Of a DNA stretch of 61,246 nt, positions 1 to 6,449 are shown piece after piece (position 1 is the stretch's first letter; each line of letters opens with the position of its first letter). The DNA is taken from NCBI GenBank assembly GCA_034927685.1, contig JAYFPO010000015.1, positions 1 through 61,246 on the forward strand, in the 5' to 3' direction. The position numbers and the translations under genes are program-made. Source of the stretch: RGIG3159 sp034927685 (GTDB lineage Bacteria > Bacillota > Clostridia > Oscillospirales > Oscillospiraceae). The notes under the pieces were generated by a model. The model had not been told where the DNA came from. It did not search any database and saw only the letters and a program-made list of their open reading frames with translations.

Positions 1-18
1 GTAAATCCAATTTGGCAT

Positions 19-49
19 AAAAAAACGCCAGTGTAGATCGTTACACTGG
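19..49 (-). terminator. Intrinsic terminator of the 25-residue peptide unit
   Basis: On the minus strand an 8-bp perfect stem (CCAGTGTA / TACACTGG, 28-49) with a 6-nt loop is followed by CG and a run of seven T. It lies about 20 nt past the stop codon of the small minus-strand ORF, so that gene appears to be a closed monocistronic unit. Confidence 0.85.
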
Positions 50-67
50 GTGGTTCCTTAACAGAGA

Positions 68-145
68 TTATCTGTCGCTGACGTGAGATTCAGAATCTGA
101 TCCGAAAATCAAATCATCTACGTCGGCACTATAAACTTTTAACAT
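68..145 (-). CDS. 25-residue acidic peptide, possible RiPP precursor or signal peptide
   Basis: This tiny ORF begins MLKVYSADVDD and ends ESHVSDR. It is too short for usual gene finders but has everything a gene needs: a sigma-A promoter (174-202), a strong AAAGGAG ribosome binding site five bases before the ATG, and an intrinsic terminator (19-49). A longer frame reaching upstream exists, but the ribosome site sits inside it and fixes the start here. The peptide is acidic and Ser/Asp-rich (LIFGSDSES) and has no cysteine, no signal peptide and no membrane segment. It is divergent from the RiPP-like cluster starting at 551. A short hydrophobic-acidic stretch followed by Gly/Ser resembles the leader/core junction of the precursor at 3969-4130, but the likeness is weak. 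It could be a second substrate of the same machinery, or belong to genes left of the window. Function unknown. Confidence 0.65.
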   Translation of the reverse strand: MLKVYSADVDDLIFGSDSESHVSDR

Positions 146-173
146 AACGACTCCTTTCTTTAAACTATATCTC

Positions 174-202
174 ATTATAGCACAATGTAAAATATAAATC
201 AA
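174..202 (-). promoter_or_regulatory. Sigma-A promoter for the 25-residue peptide
   Basis: Read on the minus strand: TTGATT (197-202), a 17-nt spacer, then TATAAT (174-179). Transcription would start about 20 nt before the ribosome binding site at 151-157. Confidence 0.85.
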
Positions 203-550
203 GTGAACATATTGTGAACAAAAAAAGAGAAAAGAATGGAAACCGCGCCTGTTTGTGGCTGAAAAATCGAAAGAACAGTGCGTACATATAAAAATTGCAG
301 CGGGGCAGAGGTTATGGATCAGGACGATCGCCGCATGGGACAGGCGCACTGCGCCGTCCTTGAAGAGCCTCCCCGTATGCGCGGCTAGCTGCAGGGATGG
401 AAGCAGAGGGTCACGTTTCTGCCGGAAAATATAGACAATGACCGAAAGAAATGCTATTATTGAAAAAACTTGATGTTCAATCGTTCCAAACATGAATCAT
501 TTTGTTTATGAGGCTTAGGCTTCTACAAAGCGTTGAAAGCATGAAAAGTG
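203..550. other. Intergenic stretch, no gene recognised
   Basis: About 350 bases separate the divergent peptide unit from the cluster promoter. Open frames cross it on the minus strand, but none has a ribosome binding site or a recognisable product. It contains several short inverted repeats in its G+C-rich centre (about 320-400) that I cannot assign. Confidence 0.5.
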
Positions 551-579
551 TTGACTTTTTTGCGGCGGCATGCTAGCAT
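551..579 (+). promoter_or_regulatory. Promoter of the RiPP-like cluster
   Basis: TTGACT (551-556), a 17-nt spacer, and TAGCAT (574-579). The -10 is preceded by TGC, giving an extended -10 (TGnTAGCAT). The c-di-GMP riboswitch begins about 14 nt after the -10 element, so the promoter is correctly placed to transcribe it. Confidence 0.75.
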
Positions 580-592
580 AATATGGAAAATA

Positions 593-670
593 ATAGCAAA
601 GCAAGTGAAAACTTGTGACGCAAAGCTATCGGGCCTAAGTCCGTTTCGGATATGGTTGCCAGTTGCCGCC
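593..670 (+). promoter_or_regulatory. Cyclic-di-GMP-I (GEMM-I) riboswitch
   Basis: The aptamer's diagnostic parts are all visible. P1 is ATAGC (593-597) paired with GCTAT (625-629). P1b is CAAGT-GAAA-ACTTG (602-615) with a GAAA tetraloop. The conserved junction GACGCAAAGC is at 617-626. The tetraloop receptor is the classic 11-nt form: CCTAAG (634-639) opposite TATGG (651-655), on a TCCG-TTT-CGGA hairpin. CGG (630-632) and CCG (666-668) close the second domain. Known role of the family: it binds the bacterial second messenger c-di-GMP and controls the downstream genes. Here the downstream gene is the S26-like protease at 985, so the whole peptide cluster is the likely target. Whether it is an ON or OFF switch cannot be read with confidence. 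Confidence 0.93.
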
Positions 671-984
671 CAATCATTGCGTATGCCAGCCTGTCTGCAC
701 CATCTCAGCGGTCCATTTGGGCCGTTTCAGGCTGCGCGTATCTCATTTTGAGCGACTTTTTTATACCCACTTTTATTTGAATCCAGGCGATTTGGTCCGT
801 TTGCCGTCCTCTGCTTTGTCTGGGAATATGCGGTGAAATGGTTCAGATCTCGTAAGAATAAAAGGCTTGGCTTCTTAGAAAATGCTGTTGGCGATGGGTC
901 GTAATGCCAAAGAACTCCAACATAGTACAATTCCAATGCAATCTATAGTTTTTCGGCTCTTTTTTTGCCGGAGGAGGAGACGAA
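671..984 (+). other. Long 5' leader between the riboswitch and the first cluster gene
   Basis: About 310 nt without a supported gene. A hairpin can form at about 687-732 (AGCCTG outside with CAGGCT; CGGTCC-ATTT-GGGCCG inside), and a run of six or seven T follows at 754-760. This could be the expression platform, but the T-run is about 20 nt from the stem, so it is not a textbook terminator. The end of the leader carries a very strong ribosome binding site (GGAGGAGGAG, 970-979). Confidence 0.5.
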
Positions 985-1491
985 GTGAAATCGGAATATT
1001 CATCTCCTACATTACGGACTGTTCCGATATCTGTCGAAAAATGGATCGGAATATCCGCAGAACTTATCAAGGACGAATGTTCATTGCCGGTACAGTTTAA
1101 AGTCAACGGTGTAAGCATGCTTCCGTTTATTCGTAGCAACAGAGATACTGTTACGGTGATTCCGCTTTTTCGCGAACCGCGGGTTGGAGATGTTGTTCTT
1201 TTTCGAGCAAAAAGATTGGGCGGAGATTATGTTCTACATCGTGTTTATCAGGTGGATGGCGGAAAAATCCGAACACTGGGTGATGGCTGTTTAACACCGG
1301 ATGAGTGGCTTTCACGTGATGCTTTTGTAGGAATTGCCGTATCCATACAAAGAGGCAAAAAGAAAATTGACTGTACAAGTAAAAAATGGAAAACAATTTC
1401 CGCTTTTTGGTTAAAACTTCTTCCGATTCGCAAGTTCCTTCTGCGGTTCGCTTCCATCCGGATATTCAATAAAGTCGGATGTGGCGCTTAA
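985..1491 (+). CDS. S24/S26-family serine protease, SipW/ER signal-peptidase-like
   Basis: A 168-residue protein starting at GTG, chosen because GGAGGAGGAG sits five bases upstream. Residues 41-48 (NGVSMLPF) form the signal-peptidase box with nucleophile Ser44. RVGDVV (66-71) is the next conserved box. YVLHRV (82-87) puts His85 where bacterial leader peptidases have the general-base Lys, so this is the Ser/His (SipW/ER-type, S26B) variant. GD at 99-100 could supply the acidic residue. No N-terminal membrane anchor is visible; the C-terminal part (about 128-160) is basic and amphipathic. Its place first in a peptide cluster whose exporter lacks a peptidase domain suggests it removes the leader of the precursor at 3969-4130, perhaps inside the cell or at the membrane face. 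That role is inference; the family call is firm. Confidence 0.8.
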   Translation: MKSEYSSPTLRTVPISVEKWIGISAELIKDECSLPVQFKVNGVSMLPFIRSNRDTVTVIPLFREPRVGDVVLFRAKRLGGDYVLHRVYQVDGGKIRTLGDGCLTPDEWLSRDAFVGIAVSIQRGKKKIDCTSKKWKTISAFWLKLLPIRKFLLRFASIRIFNKVGCGA

Positions 1492-1572
1492 GTGCAGTAC
1501 ATGTAAAAGAATCCATGAGTTGACCAAACATTGGGAAATTTTACTTTACAATTAAAAAAAACTGTGTTAATA

Positions 1573-2757
1573 ATGAGTTATCAATCAGAAGTGAATGGAA
1601 CGATGTATATTAATCACAACTGTTATTTTGCGGATTGTTGCCTGAGCGTTCAAGAGCAAGACCATTTTCTGCTGGACAGTCAGTTGCTTGGCTTTTTGAA
1701 TGAAGCCGCATATCAAAATAAAATTGAATTGAGCATCTCATCTGGAGCTGCAGTCAATCAAAAACTGGAAACGGTTTTCGACAGCGCAGGTGTCGTTGTT
1801 GCCAAAACGGATGACGGCGGGTGGCTTCTTTCAAGCGACGATGAAAAAACACCGTGCAGTATCGAGGCCAATTACGACTACTCCGTATTGCACGGGTTTA
1901 TTTCCGAGTGCGGCGATCAAGCGGCTTTGAGAGAGAAGTTCATGCAGCTTGTCCGGATTGCGACGGAGTGTCACTTATCACGAAGCTACGGCGTTTCGCT
2001 CCACGCCTCCTGCGTCTGCTCAAACGGAGAAGCGATGCTGTTTTCGGCTCCGTCCGGAACGGGAAAAAGTACGCAGGCAGATTTGTGGAAAGAGCATCTG
2101 GGGGCGAGAGTAATCAATGGCGACCGGCCGTTTCTCCGCATAGCTCCCGAAGGGGTTCGGGCATACGGCGTTCCATGGGATGGGAAAGAGCAGATCTTTT
2201 TGCAGGAAAACTATCCCATCCGAGCAATCGTTGAGCTTCGGCAGGCAAAAAGCAACCACCTGCGAAAAATGAGCCGGGATCAGGCGATCAGGCTCCTCAT
2301 GAAGCAGTGCTTTATCCCAATGTGGGACGATGAGGTAAAGTTCCTGGCAGTCAAGACCATCCGAAGAATTGCCGGCTCCGTACCGTTTTATCGCCTCTTC
2401 TGTATGCCGGAAGAAGGCGCTGCCGAATTGCTGAACGGCGCGCTATTTGCGGAAAAGGCTTCACTTTTGGAAGAGGAGAAGAAGGATATGAAGATAGCTG
2501 AAGGCTTTATACTGAGAAATGTTGTCGATGAATGGATCGTGATGCCCGAGGGAAGCAATATTAAGAATTTCGAGGGCGCGATTGTTCTGAACGAGGTTTC
2601 CGCGTTTATCTGGAAGCAGCTTGAGAATCCCATTTCCCGTGAGGATTTGCTCAAAGCAATTCTTGATGAATTTGAGATAAACGAGCAGGAGGCTGCTACG
2701 GATCTGGACGAGTTTCTCGGAGAACTGGAAGCGCGCAGCTTTTTGTCAAAAGACTAA
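1573..2757 (+). CDS. HPr-kinase-like P-loop protein fused to a PqqD leader-binding domain
   Basis: About 394 residues from the ATG at 1573. The start is uncertain: a TTG at 1531 would add 14 residues and an ATG at 1603 would remove 10, and none has a good ribosome site. The middle has an HPr-kinase-like nucleotide fold: HASC, then Walker A APSGTGKST (159-167), then NGDRPF as a Walker-B-like site. Residues from about 306 to the end match PqqD: GSNIKNFEGAIVLNE, FIWKQLE, DLLKAILDEF and EFLGELEARSFL. PqqD domains are RiPP recognition elements that bind the leader peptide and hand it to a radical-SAM enzyme, which is the next gene. The kinase-like half may phosphorylate the precursor or use ATP for handling; its substrate is unknown. 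An in-frame ATG at 2488 with GGAG nine bases upstream could also yield free PqqD. Confidence 0.82.
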   Translation: MSYQSEVNGTMYINHNCYFADCCLSVQEQDHFLLDSQLLGFLNEAAYQNKIELSISSGAAVNQKLETVFDSAGVVVAKTDDGGWLLSSDDEKTPCSIEANYDYSVLHGFISECGDQAALREKFMQLVRIATECHLSRSYGVSLHASCVCSNGEAMLFSAPSGTGKSTQADLWKEHLGARVINGDRPFLRIAPEGVRAYGVPWDGKEQIFLQENYPIRAIVELRQAKSNHLRKMSRDQAIRLLMKQCFIPMWDDEVKFLAVKTIRRIAGSVPFYRLFCMPEEGAAELLNGALFAEKASLLEEEKKDMKIAEGFILRNVVDEWIVMPEGSNIKNFEGAIVLNEVSAFIWKQLENPISREDLLKAILDEFEINEQEAATDLDEFLGELEARSFLSKD

Positions 2758-2778
2758 GGCGAAAGGAAGCCCAATGAA

Positions 2779-3903
2779 ATGTCACTGCTTCTGGACAGTT
2801 TAGCCTCAAAAGAGGGTTATGAGAAAACAGACACATTCAACCAGCATTTAAGAAAAGCAGCGTTTGAAAAAGGGGTCCCGCTGATCGGCTGCTTTGAACT
2901 TACTCCAAGATGTACATTAGACTGCAAGATGTGCTATGTTCATTTGAATGAGAAACAGATGTACCAGCAGGAGCTATCGACAGAGAACTGGATTTCTCTA
3001 ATTGACGAGGCGTGCGATGCTGGGATGATGTATGCGGTTCTGACAGGCGGTGAATGCCTGTTATATCACGGATTTCAGGATATTTATGACCACTTGCGTG
3101 CGCGCGGCATTCTGATAACCATCCTTACAAACGGCACACTACTGGACGAAGACATGGTGGCGTGGATTGCGGAAAGATCCCCGCAGCGTATCCAGATTTC
3201 GGTTTACGGAAGTTCGCCGGAGGGATATGAAAGAGTAACAGGCAATGCAAACGCTTTTTATAAAGTCGATAAAGCCATTGATTTGGTAAAAAAACACGGC
3301 ATACCTTTCAGCCTGGCGATTACCGTATCAAAGCAAATACTGGATGACTTTGAGCCGACGCTTAGATATTGCAAAGCAAAAGAGCCTTACCGATGTGACG
3401 TCACGATGTTTCCATTCGAAGCAAGAAAGGAAACGGGTCGAGACTATGAAGACTTCGCCCCTTCCATCGACGAACAGGTTGCGATTTATAAAATACGGTT
3501 AAGGTTGGAAGAAAAGAGCGCAATTCCGTTTTCCTGCGAAGAAAAGCTTTTCGAGGAAAGCGAGATACACACGGATCATATCCCGGCAAGGACGGATGGG
3601 ATCCAATGCACAGCGGGAAGAATCAAGTTTTCGATCAGCTGGGACGGCAAAATGACGGCCTGCAATACATTCGGATTTGCAGAGGCCTTTCCTTTTGAGG
3701 ATGGATTCAATATTGCTTGGAAGTATATTAACGATCGGGCTTGTAACTATCATCTGCCTGCGGAATGTTTTGAATGCAAATACAAAAATGCGTGCATCCC
3801 TTGTCCGGCCGTCCATTGGATGGCCTCAGGTGAAGGGAAAATAAACCCTATCGTCTGCGACGAAGCAAAGCGAATGGCGATGGAGGGGATCAGAGGTCTA
3901 TAA
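2779..3903 (+). CDS. Radical SAM/SPASM peptide-modifying enzyme
   Basis: A 374-residue protein; the ATG at 2779 follows AAAGGAAG at good spacing. The radical-SAM cluster motif is CTLDCKMC (Cys45, 49, 52), with the SAM-binding TGGE at 89-92. From about residue 277 a SPASM-like auxiliary cluster region appears: CTAGRIKFSIS, WDGKMTACNTF, then CFECKYKNACIPCP and a last Cys near 361. This layout (radical SAM, then Cys-rich C-terminus for extra 4Fe-4S clusters) is that of enzymes that crosslink or epimerise ribosomal peptides, such as sactipeptide and ranthipeptide maturases. Its neighbours, a PqqD protein upstream and a Cys/Thr-rich small peptide 65 nt downstream, give it an obvious partner and substrate. 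The chemistry, perhaps Cys-to-alpha/beta/gamma-carbon thioethers, is inference. Confidence 0.9.
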   Translation: MSLLLDSLASKEGYEKTDTFNQHLRKAAFEKGVPLIGCFELTPRCTLDCKMCYVHLNEKQMYQQELSTENWISLIDEACDAGMMYAVLTGGECLLYHGFQDIYDHLRARGILITILTNGTLLDEDMVAWIAERSPQRIQISVYGSSPEGYERVTGNANAFYKVDKAIDLVKKHGIPFSLAITVSKQILDDFEPTLRYCKAKEPYRCDVTMFPFEARKETGRDYEDFAPSIDEQVAIYKIRLRLEEKSAIPFSCEEKLFEESEIHTDHIPARTDGIQCTAGRIKFSISWDGKMTACNTFGFAEAFPFEDGFNIAWKYINDRACNYHLPAECFECKYKNACIPCPAVHWMASGEGKINPIVCDEAKRMAMEGIRGL

Positions 3904-3968
3904 AGCATAAAACTTCATGAAAGATTTTGTGCCAAATATAGTAAATTCAAATGAAAGAGGACAGAAAC

Positions 3969-4130
3969 ATGAAAAGGAACTATGAAAAACCGCGTTTTGA
4001 AGTAACTGAATTTCGTTTTTCGGAGCAAATCGCAGCATCTGGAACCACCTGTACACATGTATGGACAAACGTCGGCGCTACTTCCTGTACTTCCGGTACG
4101 CCGGTATTACAGTCGTTTAATAACGCCTGA
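3969..4130 (+). CDS. RiPP precursor peptide, 53 residues
   Basis: ORF of 53 codons with AGAGGA seven bases before the ATG. It is located right after the radical-SAM gene and before the exporter. The N-terminal half (MKRNYEKPRFEVTEFRFSE) looks like a leader: charged, with the YEKPxFEV start often seen in small clostridial peptides beside PqqD/radical-SAM genes. After Gly25 the sequence changes to a Thr/Ser-rich core: TTCTHVWTNVGATSC, then TSGTPVLQSFNNA. The two cysteines (28 and 40) are 12 apart and flanked by Thr, and are good candidates for thioether crosslinks. No signal peptide. The class (sacti-, ranthi- or other) cannot be told from sequence alone. It is a precursor by context, by its leader/core composition, and because it is the only small gene in the operon. 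Confidence 0.82.
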   Translation: MKRNYEKPRFEVTEFRFSEQIAASGTTCTHVWTNVGATSCTSGTPVLQSFNNA

Positions 4131-4259
4131 TATTAGCACTTTTTCAACAATGGCGTGCAGCGGCGATTCAGTGTGTGCTGCACGAAATCATGCAAATGCG
4201 TTTCAACTGAATACATAGGCAAAACAAGCGGAAGCATGAGGCGCAAAGCGAGCGTCTTG

Positions 4260-4282
4260 TTTATGAGCCTCTGGCTCATAAA
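4260..4282 (+). repeat. Perfect 10-bp inverted repeat in the precursor-exporter spacer
   Basis: TTTATGAGCC and GGCTCATAAA separated by TCT. This would form a stable RNA hairpin with A-U-rich base. No T-run follows, so it is more likely a processing or stability element than a terminator. Confidence 0.6.
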
Positions 4283-4339
4283 TGCGGCAGACTGTTGCCG
4301 TGTTGATTTTCTGCGGGTTTCTCGCAGGGAGATTGACAG

Positions 4340-4371
4340 CAGGCAACTGTACTTTCAGGCAACTGTACTTT
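4340..4371. repeat. 16-bp perfect tandem repeat (two copies)
   Basis: CAGGCAACTGTACTTT occurs twice head-to-tail (4340-4355 and 4356-4371). It may be a recent slippage duplication or a pair of binding sites. Confidence 0.9.
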
Positions 4372-4389
4372 TTCGAATAACAATACCTT

Positions 4390-4430
4390 GGGTCACTTTC
4401 TATCGGGCGATGGTGACCCTGGTTTTGTTA
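4390..4430 (+). terminator. Possible attenuator/terminator before the exporter gene
   Basis: GGGTCAC (4390-4396) pairs with GTGACCC (4413-4419), with an inner ATCG/CGAT pairing, followed by TGGTTTTGTT. The T-run is imperfect, so partial read-through into the exporter gene is plausible. Confidence 0.5.
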
Positions 4431-4484
4431 TGATTTTTGACCGACCAGTTCACAAGGGGCAGAGATACTCAAGGAGCGGCAGGC

Positions 4485-6203
4485 ATGAAAGAGAAAATTA
4501 AAAAGCTGTCCGCCTTCTTCCGGGACTGGGACAATCAGTCGAAATATCTGGGCTGGATGATTGCGAAAACGAAGCCGTTTATCAAGTCTCTGGCGCTTCT
4601 GTTTGTTCTGAATGTGCTCATCTCCGTCACCGGTATCGGCAGCACCGTGGTCACGAAGTACATCATCGACGGGGTTACCGGAGACGGCTCCAGTTTTACG
4701 AAGCTCGGCATGATCCTCATGGTTTTCCTGACCGCCGCAAGCATCGGAATCGGCGCGTACAGCGGGGTAAAGTCCACATACATCAGCGAGCAATATGCGT
4801 TCGGAATACGGTCGAAGGTCTATGACAGCATACTCCGCGGCGTGTGGAAGAAAATCAGCGCCTATCACAGCGGCGACATTGTCACCCGCCTGACGAGCGA
4901 TATCAACAGCGTTGCGAGCGGCATCGCCTCGATTCTCCCGACGTTTTTGTTCCTTGTCATCAAACTGACCATTGCTTTCTTCGTGCTGTTCTATTATGAC
5001 CATTTTCTCGCGGTCGCCGCCCTGCTGCTCGGTCCGGTCGGAGCGCTGCTCAGCATTGCTTTCAGCGGCAAGCTGAAGCAATACCAGGTGGAGATGAACA
5101 AAACCGAGTCGGAATATCGGTCGTTCCTGCAGGAAACGGTGGAGAACATCTCGGTGGAAAAGGCGTTTGAGCAGGAGGACCTGTGCGGCGAGACGCTGGC
5201 TTATCTGCGAAACAAACGTCTTGCGATTATCGTAAAACGAAACAGGCTGAACGTGGCGATGAATGTATCCATCCGCTCCGTGTTTTATATCGGCTATCTC
5301 ACTGCCTTCGCATGGAGCATCTACCGGCTCTCCAATCATTCGATTACATATGGGACGATGACGATTTTTCTTTCCCTCGTTTCGCAGGTGCAGATGCCGA
5401 TTATGGACCTCGGCAACATCATACCGCAGTTCATTTCGGTTCTGGCCTCAGCGGGTCGTGTGATGGAAATGGACGCCATCGAGAATGAAAATCGCGGCGA
5501 GAAAATTATTCCTGACGAAAGTCAGAATATCGGGATAAGATTTCAAAATATTGCCTTTGGTTACGGCGGAGAGAAAGTTCTGGACGGGATCAGCTGCAAT
5601 ATCAATCCACGGGACATTGTTGGGATCGTGGGCGAAAGCGGCGCGGGAAAAACGACCCTCGCCTGCCTTATGCTGTCTCTAATCCAGGCGGACAGCGGCA
5701 GATTCTGCTTTTATGACGAAACTGGCGCAGAGGAAGAGGTTTCTGCAACGGCTCGGCGTTTTATCTCTTATGTTCCACAGGGCAACACCCTGATTTCCGG
5801 CACGATCGCCGACAACCTGCGCACGGGGAATCCGACCGCGACGGACGCGGAGCTTTGGGAAGCCCTTGAGATCGCGGACTGTGTGTCCTTCGTTTCACAG
5901 CTTGCGGACGGACTATCTTCGCTCATCGGCGAAAACGGCGCGGGACTCTCCATTGGACAGGCGCAAAGAATTGCAATCGCCCGCGCGATCATCCGGAAGG
6001 CGCCAATACTGATCCTTGACGAAGCCACCTCGGCACTGGATGTCAACACCGAGGAGCGCGTGATAAAACGCATGAGCGACAGTGACATGATTCGCACCTG
6101 CCTGATCATTACACATCGCCGCTCGATGCTTTCGTACTGCAACCGAGCGATTGAGATTGAAAACAAACAGCTCAAAGAGTTGGAACTTTGCGGAAGCAAA
6201 TGA
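4485..6203 (+). CDS. ABC transporter, fused membrane and ATPase domains (peptide exporter)
   Basis: 572 residues. The ATG at 4485 was chosen because AAGGAG lies eight bases upstream; the open frame itself begins further up at a TTG with no ribosome site. The N-terminal half is a six-helix ABC exporter membrane domain. The C-terminal half has Walker A GESGAGKTT (about 383-391), the signature LSIGQAQRIAIARA (about 488), Walker B ILILDEATSALD and the H-loop ITHR. Unlike many bacteriocin exporters it has no N-terminal C39 peptidase domain, so the leader must be cut by something else, most simply the S26-like protease at 985. As last gene of the cluster it most likely exports the finished peptide, as a homodimer. 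It could instead confer self-immunity. Confidence 0.88.
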   Translation: MKEKIKKLSAFFRDWDNQSKYLGWMIAKTKPFIKSLALLFVLNVLISVTGIGSTVVTKYIIDGVTGDGSSFTKLGMILMVFLTAASIGIGAYSGVKSTYISEQYAFGIRSKVYDSILRGVWKKISAYHSGDIVTRLTSDINSVASGIASILPTFLFLVIKLTIAFFVLFYYDHFLAVAALLLGPVGALLSIAFSGKLKQYQVEMNKTESEYRSFLQETVENISVEKAFEQEDLCGETLAYLRNKRLAIIVKRNRLNVAMNVSIRSVFYIGYLTAFAWSIYRLSNHSITYGTMTIFLSLVSQVQMPIMDLGNIIPQFISVLASAGRVMEMDAIENENRGEKIIPDESQNIGIRFQNIAFGYGGEKVLDGISCNINPRDIVGIVGESGAGKTTLACLMLSLIQADSGRFCFYDETGAEEEVSATARRFISYVPQGNTLISGTIADNLRTGNPTATDAELWEALEIADCVSFVSQLADGLSSLIGENGAGLSIGQAQRIAIARAIIRKAPILILDEATSALDVNTEERVIKRMSDSDMIRTCLIITHRRSMLSYCNRAIEIENKQLKELELCGSK

Positions 6204-6223
6204 CCGGCAAGTTTTGTGCATCC

Positions 6224-6251
6224 GCCGCTAAAACCGCAATTTTGCAGCGGC
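6224..6251 (+). terminator. Weak hairpin after the exporter gene
   Basis: GCCGCT (6224-6229) pairs with AGCGGC (6246-6251), with AAAA/TTTT pairing inside. There is no T-run after it, so termination is uncertain. Confidence 0.35.
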
Positions 6252-6286
6252 CATATATGCGGAGAACAGAAAAAATTGGACATTGC

Positions 6287-6327
6287 AAGAAAAGCCTCCC
6301 ATCGTAGAGTAAAACTACAGTGGGGGG
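6287..6327 (-). terminator. Minus-strand terminator downstream of the feoB remnant
   Basis: On the minus strand, CCCCCA and CTGTAG arms pair with CTACGA and TGGGAG across a TTTTACT loop, followed by GCTTTTCTT. It is placed as the former terminator of the decayed minus-strand gene. Confidence 0.5.
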
Positions 6328-6449
6328 TATTAGTCTGTCTGGGGAAAAAGGAGCGGCGCATGATCCGGAATCTGATACGAGCAAAATAGAAGTTGTGGCG
6401 GCGTGGCAGCGTCAGGAGTTATGCGCAAAAAGGGTTGCAGTCTCTGAGA

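Larger units (their letters stand above)
4131..4484 (+). other. Repeat- and hairpin-rich spacer between precursor and exporter
   Basis: A 354-nt stretch without a supported gene. It contains CGTGCAGC and GCTGCACG arms at about 4154-4193, a perfect 10-bp stem (4260-4282), a 16-bp tandem duplication (4340-4371) and a further hairpin (4390-4419). An open frame from 4155 spans most of it but lacks a ribosome site and resembles nothing. The spacer probably sets the ratio of precursor to exporter mRNA. Confidence 0.55.

Noticed and set aside
548..751. 67-codon plus-strand ORF near the cluster promoter
   Set aside because: Its start overlaps the -35 box and its body is the c-di-GMP riboswitch, so it is not a gene.
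3969..4130. Lanthipeptide reading of the Thr/Ser/Cys-rich core
   Set aside because: Composition would allow it, but no LanB, LanM, LanC or LanKC gene is present; the modifying enzyme in the cluster is a radical-SAM protein.
4155..4433. 92-codon ORF in the precursor-exporter spacer
   Set aside because: No ribosome site, no family pattern, and it spans hairpins and a tandem repeat. It could be mistaken for a second precursor but has no leader-like start.
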